Of a DNA stretch of 64,000 nt, positions 1-12,500 are shown one piece after another (position 1 is the first letter of the stretch; each line of letters begins with the position of its first letter). A program made the translations under genes and the position numbers. The stretch is from Pelecanus crispus. Taxonomy: Eukaryota; Chordata; Aves; Pelecaniformes; Pelecanidae. Location: assembly GCF_030463565.1 (NCBI RefSeq), contig NC_134649.1, positions 34,249,044 to 34,313,043 on the forward strand. Reading direction: 5' to 3'. The notes beneath the pieces were generated by a model. That model was not told the DNA's origin. It saw only the letters and a list, made by a program, of their open reading frames with translations, and did no database searches.

Positions 1-3000
1 TTGATGCTCTGCAAGCATTGTTCAGCAATGACTAAAACATCCCTGTGTTATCAACACTGTTTTCATCACAAATCCAAAACATAGCCCCATACAAGCTGCT
101 ATGAAGAAAATTAACTCTATCCCAGTCAAAACCAGTACATTTTTACAGGGCAAGGAGAACAAGGTATGCCCTTGATTTCTAGCAATCTTCTGCTTGACAG
201 AAAAGTCCAAACATTGACATTGCTTTAAAAGAGACTGCCCATAGGCTCCAGCACAACATTTTTCACTGCTGGGGGTTCATTTCTTGTTTTCAAGGACTTT
301 TATAATCCTGCCTCTGCTCTGACTTCCACCTGCCAATGCCCACACTAACGTGGATATGAGCAGCAGTAGGAGCTCACTAGAGCTACCTGGTGTAGCAAAG
401 ATGTTTTACTATATAAACATGACTTGAGTGCCTTTCTGGGCCTGGAGCGTTTAAATTCAGACAAAGAAGAGACACCCACTTCTTTCTCTCCTCTGTCAGC
501 TGCCCTTCCTATATAGAGAGGGAGCAGGCTACCTACTTAATTCCTTTCTGGAAACTCCTGTTATAAAGAGCTATAGAGAGCTCTGACTTCAGAGCCAAGA
601 CCTTTCCCCACCCCCTCACACCCCGATACAAGAAGCGCTCAGATTCACTTTCTCTAAGGTACTCCTGCTCAATGCTGACTACATAGAGAGTTTAAGCTCC
701 TAAACTGGATGTAGAAGGTGATGTCTCTGCCTGAGTAGCTAATGAGGAAATATGAGGGCTGAGATATGCAAGAAAAATGACAGGCTGAAGCTCAGCAAAA
801 ATCCTAACTAAAAATATATTGGTTGGAGTCTACTGGTTCTTTCTAAGAGAAGGAGGAAACTGTGTGAGAGAGGAGCAAACAAGGGTGTGAATGCAAATCA
901 TTGCTAGTGTGGCAAAGCTCACAGCAGCTGGAAGGATTCACGTATTGTTTCCTGCTGCGTTCTGCACAAAGCAAGACAAACTTGAGGACGCAAGATGAAA
1001 AAAAAAAGACTATTGTGTGATTTTCCACATCTGAAGCGACAGGGGGCGGGGAGGTGGGATGTCAGGGAGATATTCTGAAATTAAGATAACAACTGCTGGA
1101 TGTGTTAATCAGATGGGCTGTAGACCGCAGCAGCCCTGGTGTGGGAGCGGTGCCCTTCAGCAGAAGGGCAGGGTACCTTGTATGAGGGCGGCAACAGCTC
1201 CTGCTGTCCTGACTGAGCATGAGTCATGCCCCTGTAATGGGACATTGCCAAGAGACCAAACTCCTCTGCATCAATGGGCAGCACCTGGGGCCCAGCAGAC
1301 AGGCAGAAGCGTCCTGACCCAACACCCTTGTGAGGACCCACTGGCAGTTCATGAATTTTAAAAGAGGGAGAAAAACAACTCAACACTTTTTTGTATGAGT
1401 TGGGGTAAGAAGTTTGCCTGGCCTGCATCTGTGACACAGGGCTGTTGCTCAGTCGCTCTGCAACAGGTCGCACATACCTCAGCATTCAGCAGCTCTTCCA
1501 GCTTGGTTGAATTCTCTACTGATTAGAAGGTCCTAGAGAGACATGAGATTTCCTGTTCTGTCGTGTAAAGAAGACACTGGATCCAAATGAGGAAAATCTG
1601 CTAAACAAATTCAGCTGGGAAGAATTTTCACTATGCAGCTACTATCGCAACCCTCGAATTTTGCCTTAAAAGGTAAACTAAGTTCTCTCTAAGAACTGCC
1701 AGTCTCAGGACCGGAGGTAGAAGTTCTCAGACCTAAGCCTGGAATTTGAGTCTGGATTAAATCCAGATGTCAGGATCACATCCACTCCCTTGGAAAATTC
1801 AAATCTCAATATAGACAGTGGCTTGTGCGTGGGGAGGGGGAATTGTTTTTCTGGCTCACCCTCTCATGACACTGACTGGGTGGGAAAAAATTAGGAATAT
1901 GCACAGCTCTGACTTCAGAAGTGGGCAAGAGGGATTAAATGTTGCTAATGGTACAGTTACATGCTTTCATTTGGACAGGCTGAGTGCAGAGGGGCTTTGA
2001 CTCTTGCTTTTCTGCTGAAATATCTAAATGCTCTCTTAAAAGCACAAAATTCATTAAAATTCCACGAAAGGAGCTAACTGCTGACAGATGTGAGGCTGCA
2101 TGAAGGCTACGAACCTTTGAATCAAATTCTGTTTCTAGGAATATTGGGCACAATGTGCTTGAGAGAAGCAGGATGGGAGGGAAGTATTGAAGGTAACTTA
2201 CACCTGAGCCTATATGGTAAACTGGTAACGTGGAAAGAGACCATCTTCAGCAGCAACTCTTCATAGACATCTGCAGAAATCAACTTGACCCTGTGGCAGG
2301 GGATTTTATTTTTCCCCCCATTTCAATTTAATTTTGGCAGTGCTAGATTAATGGACTTCATGATCTTAAAGGTCTTTTCCAACCTAAACGATTCTGATAT
2401 GGGAAGCACTTTCTGTGGCTTCTCATCCACCTCCCAATCTGCTGGAATTTGACCTTTCCCCCCCACCCCTCTTGCAACTTATATAGTAAAGAAAGGGACC
2501 AATCATCAGAATGGAATGGGCTTTAGAAAACTAAAATCAGCAGAGGTTCTCAGAGTAGCTGAGAGTCTTCCCTTCCCCTGCCACTGCATCACATGGGCCT
2601 TTTCAGGCAGATTGAGCTGCTTCTGCTGAATCCACCTGGTACCCAGCATCTCAGGTACCAGCTCTAAAGACTGCTCCAAAACACAGTTACAGCTAGGAAC
2701 TACCCATCTTCCAACCTAAACTTTGTCACGGCCAGCTGAATAAATTTGTTCTCACACCAGTGCTATCCCCTCAGCTTAAACCATTTTCCTTCTCTATTGC
2801 ACGCTACTCTGCCTTTACATATTCACAGGCAGCCATCACTTCTTCCCTGCCATCTCTCTCCAGATGGGCTATGTAAGCCTGCTTTCTCTCTCAGGATGGG
2901 CTCCTTGTTCCCCCATTGACTGCTAAGGTACTGTCCCTTCTTGCAGTCTGAAGTCGTCCTTCTGGAGTGTGGCAAACAGCATTTGCGTAGCACTTCATGC

Positions 3001-5870
3001 TAGTTTCTCCTGAGCCTTGTAGGTTGATGGTAATACATCACCACAATTAACATCTTTAAATACCATTTAATTAATCCACTGAAGCCCTAAGAAATTTTAA
3101 TTAATAGCAGCTTTATTAGTATTTACTTCACCTTCAACATGTAAGCTCTGTCAATATTTCCAAATGGAGGAAACTGGCAGAGCAGTTGACAAGACACCCT
3201 TTTCCCCTGACTTTTCCCCACTCCGTTGGTCCCAGAGCTCACAGCCATCTCTGTGCACTGACAAGGACATGTTCCTTTGGCAGCTCTCCAAGATGAGGGT
3301 CAAGTTAATGTCATTCTGTTGCTATTTAGCTCTGCGCAATTCCTGTCATGTAGAAGGTTAAATAAATTCACCAAAATCAAGCTCTAAATAAGTGTTATTG
3401 TGGTGTCTGATTAATAGCACAGATTGTAGGGAAGTCTGACAGGAAAGCTGAGAGTTCTGCTCCACTTGGAGACATCTGTATCATAGCCAAGGTCACTGTG
3501 TCTCAGCTGCCAACCTTGAATGAAGTTTGTGTAAAAAGCAGATGCTCTTCAGGCTTCAGACTTCATATGCACTTTTGAATACAAACCCACAAGATTCTGA
3601 ATTCCAGCAACAGAGCAGACTAATGTACTTCATCCCTCAACCCTGCAACATGGTAAGATGCTGCTGTTAAGATTATCAGGATAAAGCAGCTTTATCAGAT
3701 TTTTGTGGGATTGAACCTGCTGTGGCAGGTGTCCACGCAGATGAGCTCTGCAGCCTGTTGCAGTACTCTGCCAGCATATCTGCACAACACCTTTGTCTGG
3801 TGCCCCTTAGAACAAAACACATATTCCCTCTGTCCCTCTTGTGTTAAGTACCACAGCCAATTAATAAGGGAAGAACAGGAGGAGAAGGAAAAATACTATC
3901 AACATACTATAAATCGAGCATATGGCACTTGAGTTCTATTGTTGAAAGTGAAATTAATCCAAGGAGCACTGGAGTGATCCCTTAGGTTCAGACACATTAA
4001 CTCTGTGCTCTAAGGACACTCACCAGATACCTGCATGGTACAATGTCAGGATGTTTCCTCATTTTTTAAAGTAACTGATGTGATACAAAGCTTCAGGGTA
4101 AGGAGTCAAATGTTGATGGTCAGGGGAACAGGGAGAGCAGTAACCTGAAACATAGATCAGGTATCTTTAAACTTCAAGTGCTAATTAACAATTATATTTT
4201 GCAAAATGTAAATATTTGAGGCATGTAATACTAACTGAAAGCCAGTTGTGAAAAAAAGAGTACCCTTCATGAGCAAACTGGACTAATAATTGGAAGTACT
4301 GTCCTGGTATTACCAAGTGGTTACCAAGACTCTTATTATCACAACTGCTATACAGACTCGGGTCAAATACTATAGCCTTAGTTTAATCATGTATTTACAG
4401 AACAAATTAAAACTAGCATATAAAAAGTTTAACGATGCCCACTGATAAAAGGCTGTTTCTTAATGGTAACTTCTGCATTACATTGCTGGAATAATGAATT
4501 GAATTGTTTAAGATCTAAGCATCGAGACTTATCAAAGAACGTTGTCTTAAATTCCTAATAAGCAAGAAGTGAACTGTGTTTAAAAAACTGCCTACTGCTA
4601 CAAAAACCCAAATCCCATGCCTCCGCCTTGTAAAGCCCTATCTACTTTTTTCCGTCCCCCACAAGGAGTATCTGAGGGCAGAACACTGTCCCGTTTCCTA
4701 CCTCAGGGCTTAGTAACACACTGGAGTTGACAGTGAGTTGCCATTTGACCACGGTTTAAGGTTGTCTTCCTCTTGATTTACTTACCCAGATCACAAAGTT
4801 TCACATAGTGCAGCCAGCATCCTCAAAGTGAGTCAGTGATGAAGAGAGGAGGGTCAGGCAAATATCCTGCTGGTCTTCCCCCTGCCCTCTGACAGAGGAG
4901 ATATCTAAAGATTACTTTGCAACACATAAAGACTGACCAATACTTTCCGAGTGCCTTTTGTATCCAAACTTGAGTTCAGCAGCCACAGTCCTATGTAGGT
5001 TTTTTATTTCCCTAATCGCTCTACTACAAGCACCTTCTAGTAACTACAAGCAACTACATGCAAGACACGAGTCGAGTAAGAGCGAGCTTTAAGAGCTCTC
5101 CTCAAAACTCTGTACCTGTTACAAAAACCACCCTTGCCTCAAAGTGCCCAAGCTGGCTCAGCTGGCTGAGGGCTGTGAGGCCGAGAGGCAGCACTCTGCC
5201 CAAATCCTGTCTTCTGTGAAATCATTGTTTCGCAAGATGAGGGAAAAAATGCATTGTCATCTTTCTTCTCCATTCTTTCCACACTTCAGCAGTTAGTATA
5301 CGCTTACAGGAATTAGTACTGCATCTCGGATGGCCAGATATATAAGGAGGAAAACTTATCATTACTCACCTGTAAATATTCTTTCAAACAAATAAACTGT
5401 AAACTGTCCCCTGCAAACCAGAGGATGCAGGATTCAATTTTACTTGCTGCTGCCACTCTCACAAGCATCTTATTTATCTTCAAAACCTGGGCAATGGCAC
5501 CACGCTTCAAAAACACAGTGGTGGAAGTCTGAGCATCACCGACAGAGTGTTAGGTTCGTGTTAGGTTCATACCGGCTGTAGGCAAAGCAAGAGGGGTTCA
5601 GGATCCCGCCACCACCAGCGAGCCTACCCGCTGCTTTCTGAGCCCCTGGGCAAGGACTCGGATGGGAGTCAGGGGTGCGTGTTTAAGACGAAAATACATG
5701 AGATGTGCCTGAGCAGCACTGGGTTTCCCCACTCGGCTGACTCAGAGCTCGTGTTTCCCAATGAACGCCCCAAAATCTACTGTCCTGAGGATAAGGGACT
5801 CCATTACTTCTGGGAAACAAGCGTTGCATAGCCTGGGGCTGAGGGGAAACCCAGAGCAGGACAACCACCC
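1..5870. other. left flank, no supported gene
   Basis: AT-richer sequence upstream of the ALAS1 CpG island. Open frames are short (76 aa or less except one of 126 aa at 1105-1485, minus) and show no recognisable domain. A CR1 tail lies at about 2334-2400. A few minus-strand splice-like sites are seen (near 1494, 4785 and 5373), but no exon with an open frame links them. In mammals POC1A lies on this side, transcribed away from ALAS1. I find no WD40 coding sequence here, so POC1A, if present, starts further left. Confidence 0.6.
2334..2400 (+). repeat. CR1 LINE 3' tail fragment
   Basis: The stretch contains the hallmark CR1 3' end words ATGATCTTAAAGGTCTTTTC, CCAACCTAAACGATTCT and the preceding GGCAGTGCTAGATTAATGGA. 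CR1 is the dominant LINE of birds, and most copies are short 5'-truncated tails like this one. The terminal 8-bp repeats have decayed, so the copy looks old. No coding part is present. Confidence 0.85.
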
Positions 5871-6184
5871 ACTTCTTCTTTTCGGCGGGGGCCATGCCCC
5901 CCTTGTGGGTCGTCCCCTCACAGCCCCCCCCGGGGCCGGCTGCCCCCCTCTATCCCCTCACACACCCCCCGCAGCTACTCGGGCCCCCTCCGCGCCCTCA
6001 CGACACCCCAGGAACCGACCAGCCCTCTCCGCACCCTCACGGCTCCCCTGAGGGCGCCCCAGAAGCCGCCCGCGGACCCCTCGCTCCCGGCGGGAGCCGC
6101 CCGCGGACCCGCGCGGCCCGGCCCGCGCCTGCGCCTTGCGGCGGCGGGGCAGCGGCGGCGCGCCTGCGCCGTGCCCGGCAGGGC

Positions 6185-6190
6185 TATATA
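6185..6190 (+). promoter_or_regulatory. TATA box of ALAS1
   Basis: TATATA followed by GG in a GC-rich context, about 130 bp before the ATG. It is the only TATA-like motif in the island and sits directly downstream of the paired NRF-1-like sites. Confidence 0.75.
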
Positions 6191-6319
6191 GGCGGCGCCG
6201 GAGCCGGCTGGTGCCGGGTGCTGGATCGCCGCTCGGGTCGGCTGCCAGTCCGTCTGTCCGTCCGTGGTGGTCAGTGGCGGGCGCTAACGTCACATCCGGT
6301 CTTCCGTCAGGCGGCGAGG

Positions 6320-6521
6320 ATGGAGGCGGTGGTGCGGCGCTGCCCGTTCCTGGCCCGCGTCTCGCAGGCCTTCCTGCAGAAGGCCGGGCCCTCCCTGCTC
6401 CTCTACGCCCAGCACTGTCCCCGCATGATGGAGGCGGCTCCCCCGGCCGCCGCCCGCGCCCTGGCCACGTCCGCCGCCCGCGGGCAGCAGGCGGAGGAGG
6501 AGACCCCCGCCGCCCGCCGGG
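6320..6521 (+). CDS. ALAS1: ALAS1 coding exon 1
   Basis: Encodes residues 1-67 plus one base: the mitochondrial presequence and haem regulatory motifs RRCPF and QHCPR. Donor GTGAGT. The ATG lies in GAGGATGG, a good Kozak context. Confidence 0.95.
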
Positions 6522-9500
6522 GTGAGTACGGCAGGAGGGGGGAGCAGCGGCCTCGGGCTGCGCCTCAGGAGCCAGGCCTCTCCTGAGGGTGGGCGGCGGG
6601 TCGCTGCGCTGGGTCACGGAAGGCGTAGCGGGGAGCTCTCCTAGGGACAGACCTAGTCGCCCGTAAAAAAAAAAACCATATACACAGGTATCTTATGTTG
6701 TAGAAGGAAACTTCTGGAGTGGGCAGCTTCGAGATAACGGTTGCTTAATTCTTTAAATGTCTGTGCTAATTAAGCATGGGCACAAATCAGAGACTGGCCT
6801 TTTAGGACAGCCTGCAGTGAGCTCTGGTTGGAGATCTGTGATCCTGGATTGCAGAGCTGGGATTTCTCACGCCTGAGCGGCTCTTCACCCCACCCCCAAC
6901 ATTCCTTGGGGGCTTCTTACTCTGGCATTCAGGGGAAGGAGTTGAGGCTTGCAGCAGAGGAAGGACTGGTGGCTGAAAATAGCCGAGCTCCTCAAAAGAA
7001 AATCTCCCATTTGGGAGTGAAAGAGATTACCCCCCACCCCTGCCAAAGGGTACAGTGCTACATCTAGTGTCTTAAATCAGATGCCCCTTAGGTTTTACTG
7101 GGATTTTGTGCTTATATAAATAAAATGTGACAGTTAAATCGTTCTGAATGGCTTGTGCCAAATTGTGAAGGTAATGGATAGAGAAGCTTAAGTCACTGTA
7201 TTAAAATGATGATGCTGAAGTGCTTTCCTTTCTCTGCCCCCACCTCAGAGGCCAAAAATGCCACAGAGGTGGCCCAACAGAATACAGATGGATCCCAGCC
7301 ACCTGCTGGCCACCCACCTGCTGCTGCTAGCCAGAGCTCTGCTACCAAATGCCCGTTCCTGGCAGCTCAGATGAATCACAAGAACAGTAATGTTTTCTGC
7401 AAAGCCAGCCTAGAACTCCAAGAGGATGTGCAGGAAATACAGGTAGACAGGAAAGGTATGTATTCTGTGCACTGAAGCGTTGGTTCCTTCGAAGAGCTGC
7501 TGGTGCCTGACTTTGCTCTGGAGTGTGCCAAGTCTAACAGTCACCACTTAAATTATGCAAGTAGGATTATAGGAGACTGCAATAAAAAGCTGTTGAAGAA
7601 TGTGGGTGTTAATGGCATACCTGCAGTACTGTGCCGTGTTTCCCCTGGGTGATTTTGGTGTGGGAATACTGTATGCTGTACCTTGATATGCTGGCTCTAA
7701 ATGTGTGAACCGAGCTGTTACGCTTGCACCCAAAGTGGATACTTAGGACTAAAGAGAGCTTTACCAGGGTGCTAGTGTAGGCAAAGGTGGTATATCCAGA
7801 GATAGAGAAACTGGGTTGAAGTACTATGCAAGTACCAGCACAAATCCAAGCTGGAAAGCAAGCAAATGCTCTTTTTGGTTTATGGAACTAAAGGGTGTTG
7901 GCTGGCTTGCAATCCTGATGCAGAAGGGCTGTCCTTCAAAGGAAGGAACTTTCACCAATATCAGTAAAGCCTTGCTGTCTGTCTCAGGAAGCTTATTTTA
8001 CTTTTCTGTTTGTTTTCTGTGGCATAGTCTCAAAAAAAAAAATCTGTACTAACTGAACAAAATATTAGGAATGAATAGGAAGCAGCTAACTTGAACTCTG
8101 CCTTCAGTTAGGTGTGTGCCAATTCTTTCAGATAAATGTTGTAGCTGTATAGAGTGGGTTTCTGAGTCATGATTTACTGAATGTGTTATAAGGAAATTAC
8201 ATGTTGTATTGTCATTGAATAGCAAGGTTTTCCTTTTGTCTCATACAATGCCAAATTGTGAGCAAATTAAAATAGCTGAACCTAACAGGGGCACATGGAT
8301 TCAGGCACATGCTTCCTAAAGAAGAGTTAGAGTTACTGAAAATGTTTGCTTTGCTGAACTCCACTTCATTTTCTTTCAAACTGATTAAGCTCACTGGAAT
8401 TTATTACAATGTATGTAGGTATGGAATTTGCCAAAATACCAACTAATGCCACAGTGAGGAACATTGAGACGGAGGGAGAAGAGTGGAATGGCTTGCTCAA
8501 GAAGTTTAAGGATGTTGTGCTGAAGCAAAGACCAGAAGGTGTGTCTCATCTGCTTCAGGATAACTTGCCAAAATGTAAGATTGTCTGGCAAAACCACCAC
8601 AGGCCTGGTCTCTTGTGATTATTTCCTGTGTGCTTAAGTGTCTGTCTCATTTCAGCTGTATCCACCTTCCAGTATGATCAGTTCTTTGAGAAAAAGATAG
8701 ATGAAAAGAAGAAGGATCACACCTACCGCGTATTCAAAACAGTGAACCGAAAGGCACAAATATTTCCCATGGCAGATGACTATACTGATTCTCTAATCAC
8801 CAAGAAAGAGGTGTCTGTTTGGTGCAGCAATGATTACCTGGGGATGAGTCGTCACCCTCGTGTGTGTGGAGCAGTTATGTGAGTAGTGCCATATTCTTAA
8901 GAGGCAGCTTCAAGCTCTAGTGACCTGCAGAAGCTATTGTGGGAAGGCTTTTGAAATTGATTTCTATACTGTGCTACGTTGTGCAGGTTGCTCAAAGACC
9001 TTAAACATAACAGCTGCTTTTTGCAGCCAGTTCCTTTTTAGAACAATACTGATTATGTACTAGAATGTTTTTGGCAGTAATACTTTATTCATCTGTGTCA
9101 CACAGTAATGCTAATGCCCCTCTTTGGGCCCTTTGTAGGGATACACTGAAACAACATGGTGCTGGAGCAGGAGGCACAAGAAATATTTCGGGAACAAGTA
9201 AATTTCATGTTGATTTGGAAAAAGAACTAGCTGATCTTCATGGAAAAGATGCAGCACTGTTGTTCTCATCTTGCTTTGTAGCCAATGATTCCACCCTCTT
9301 CACTCTAGCTAAGATGCTTCCAGGTGAGATCTCAAACTGCACCCCCTGTTTACCACAAAAAACACAGCCCTGCCCTAAGCAGTTGGGAGTACATTTTACA
9401 AACGGCTGCCCAAAGTGAGGATTCATCCTATTTGATCAGGAAAGTATGGTTGGGTTTTTTAATGCCATATTCAAATTATGTTCAACTCATGCAAATCATA

Positions 9501-12500
9501 GTAGCAGCCTATTGAGATTGAGATCTAGGAGCTAGGAACTGCAGAAGGCATTAGACAAAATGCACCGAGTTGTCTGGTGTTGCATGTAAATTCAACCTGA
9601 AAATGAGGCAGCAGGAATTCTGCCTGTGGGTGTGAATTTCTCTCTCTAACTTCAGAAGTTAGGAGAGTTAGATAAAAATACTAAGGACTTGGAAAAACCC
9701 TTCTGTATTTCCTTAAGCTCAAGTTTGTGTTAAACACCTAAAATAAGCCTTAAATATTATTCTTGCTTTGTGATCTGTAACTTGCTGGTTTGATTGAGTA
9801 TTACCTTCTAAACATGCTACCCTTGCTGCCTTGAACACTTCCCATACATAAAGTAATGCTGGGAATCAGTTATGCTTTCTATACTTAAAGTGTAACTAGG
9901 CTGTTTCCTCAGGCTGTGAGATCTACTCTGATTCTGGAAACCATGCCTCCATGATCCAGGGGATCCGAAATAGCAGGGTGCCAAAACACATATTTCGCCA
10001 TAACGATGTCAACCACCTTCGAGAACTATTGAAGAAGTCTGATCCATCTACCCCTAAAATTGTTGCATTTGAAACTGTTCACTCAATGGATGGTAAGTTG
10101 ACATCAAACCCTTCTCTCCTTCCAGTGTGGTTAGTGCTCAAATCATCTGTATTTTAGGTCTAAAAGTGTACAGTGCTATAAGGGTTTACATTAAAATAGT
10201 CTTCCAAAATGCCTAGTGTTTGGGGGTACTCCAGATACTTACCCAAGCTGAGTACAGGGAGTCCTAAACTGCCAGTCACTGCTTTGTTCCTAGGTGCAGT
10301 CTGTCCTCTGGAAGAGCTGTGTGACGTGGCCCATGAGCATGGGGCAATCACTTTTGTGGATGAAGTGCATGCTGTGGGTCTGTATGGAGCTCGAGGTGGT
10401 GGTATAGGAGACCGGGATGGAATCATGCACAAAATGGACATCATCTCTGGAACACTTGGTATGCACGGCCTGGTAGTTTTACAGAAGCTAAGGCAGCAAA
10501 GCTTCTGAGCAGCCAAATTGAGTGGGTTGACTCAAAATCAGTCTATTCAAATGAACTTGCTAAGGGCTGTTGGGGCCTAGGATTTTTCAAAAAGCCCAAA
10601 GGATTTAAGTATGCCCCACAGTTTGAAAAGCTTGTGTTAAGCTACTTACACTGCCTTACAAATCAGTTAAGATAGCCTTTTTTTTTTTCCTTGAAACAAG
10701 CTAGCAAAAAATCCTCCAGTAGCATATTATACAACTCAAGAATAAATTCAGGTGAGAATGCTAGTAGGGTAGTACTCTATATTTAGTAGTACTTAGTTCT
10801 TTTATGTGAAATGGAGTGCTCCTAATCTAGAAACCCGAGATGGGGAGTTATGTAAAGACATTTGGCAAGAACTGAAGCAACTGCTATTATCTGAGTAGAA
10901 TGCAGGCTTACTCCTAAGTTTACTGCTGCAAATTGGGAAATTGTTTAAACAGCTTCTGAAACATAAATAAAATTTACCAGGAAAGTTCATGGCTTTGAAA
11001 CTAACTTACAATCTTGGGTTACAGCCTAATGAACAGAAGCATTCACCAGACACCCTAGTTCTACCTGTGGCTCTGTTCTGATACCTGAACATCCACCTGT
11101 ATTTGGAAACAGGGGCTGATATCAACTGTACAATCACAGTAACAACCTTGTGTACTCCTTAGGAGCATAGGCTATTTCTAGCATCTCTGGAACAGATTAT
11201 TTTAAATCTGCTGAGAGACTTAGTGTTGATCTCTTGGGGTCAGTATTGAAGTCTATGCCTGATGATTGGGCTTAAGGTCTTCCCCAAAATCAAAACTTGA
11301 GTATTTGAGAGTCTTGAACTGTCCTTGCTGTGTAATAAGTAGATCCATGTTATCAGGATTGGCTTAAAAACAAAGCTGTAACATGTGCTGAGTAAATACA
11401 GATTAGCTGGGTGGGGGGGTGGTGCAGCTAGAATTGTTGCCTGCCATGACTACCTTAAGTATGTAGTCAACTCATTCCTTCAAGTGAAAACAAAGAAAGG
11501 TTATAATACCTCAAGCCATTCTAATGGGTGGAAAGAATAAGCTTGGTTGCCTTTTTTCCCCCCCCTCACCCCTCAGGCAAAGCATTTGGTTGTGTAGGAG
11601 GATACATCTCCAGTACAAGGTCTCTGATAGACACCGTTCGTTCGTATGCTGCTGGCTTTATTTTCACAACGTCCCTGCCACCTATGCTCTTGGCTGGTGC
11701 CCTAGAATCCATCCGAACCCTGAAGAGTGCAGAGGGGCGAGTTTTGAGGCGCCAGCACCAACGCAATGTGAAGCTTATGAGACAGATGCTGATGGATGCA
11801 GGGCTTCCTGTGGTGCACTGCCCCAGTCACATCATTCCAATAAGGGTGAGTACTTGGGTCACTGTTGACACAGGACTGTGGTGCCTGTTTTTCTGTCTGT
11901 GATCACATTACACTTTCAGGTATTAGTTAATATTCACAAAGTTCAAACCTGTCCTAGCATTCAGCAGTGATGTACTAGGAGTCTTACTTAAGTTGACCTC
12001 AGCCTGCTATAAATGTTGTAAAGCAGAATGATAAAGTGTATGAAACCCACAATTAACAGTATACAGAAAGCAAGGAGACTGGTAACTAGCGAGTAAAAAG
12101 AAGAGTTCAGGTTTAAACAGCTACCCACCTAAGCTGCAATGCTGTGCTTATGCTCAGAGGGCTCTACAGCACAAGCTCTTTCTGGTGTGTATGCTATTTA
12201 TAGTGGCACAAGGAAGGCTAAATAGTCCTATTTGATTCTTGTGGCTAGCTAAGTTGGGCTGACAGTTCTGCCACCTTGCATGTTTTGGTTGGTCTTGTAA
12301 CTTACAATTTTGAACTTTAGGTTGCAGATGCTGCTAAAAATACAGCTATCTGTGACAAGCTGATGAGTCAGCACAGCATCTATGTCCAAGCAATCAACTA
12401 TCCCACAGTTCCCCGTGGAGAAGAGCTGCTACGTATTGCCCCTACACCTCACCACACCCCTCAGATGATGAGTTATTTTCTCGGTGAGTGGATTCTTGCA

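Larger units (their letters stand above)
5880..6600 (+). promoter_or_regulatory. ALAS1 CpG island and core promoter
   Basis: GC- and CpG-dense block covering the ALAS1 start. A TATA box (TATATA, 6185-6190) places the likely transcription start near 6213-6220, about 100 bp before the start codon at 6320. Two identical 12-mers, CGCGCCTGCGCC, lie at 6124-6135 and 6159-6170, just upstream of the TATA box. They resemble the NRF-1 palindrome (YGCGCAYGCGCR). NRF-1 sites are known to drive the rat ALAS1 promoter, so the same control is inferred here. No transcript data were available. Confidence 0.75.

Noticed and set aside
1105-1485. 126-codon minus-strand frame
   Set aside because: No recognisable family, a stop directly before its ATG, and no promoter or polyadenylation signal in place.
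1-5900. POC1A coding exons
   Set aside because: No WD40 motif is found on the minus strand in the left flank, although POC1A is the expected neighbour by mammalian gene order.
6215-6319. Iron-responsive element in the 5' UTR
   Set aside because: No CAGUG-loop hairpin is apparent. That element belongs to erythroid ALAS2, not ALAS1.
5894-6586. 230-codon frame running through the ALAS1 promoter
   Set aside because: Only its part from the internal Met at 6320 is ALAS1. The upstream part lies before the TATA box and is chance GC-rich frame.
8411-8424. AG|GT at the start of ALAS1 exon 3 as a recursive splice site
   Set aside because: Several exons here start with GT after AG (also PPM1M exon 9 and TWF2 exons 4 and 6). 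Introns are short and the frame needs the exon as drawn, so recursive splicing is not supported.
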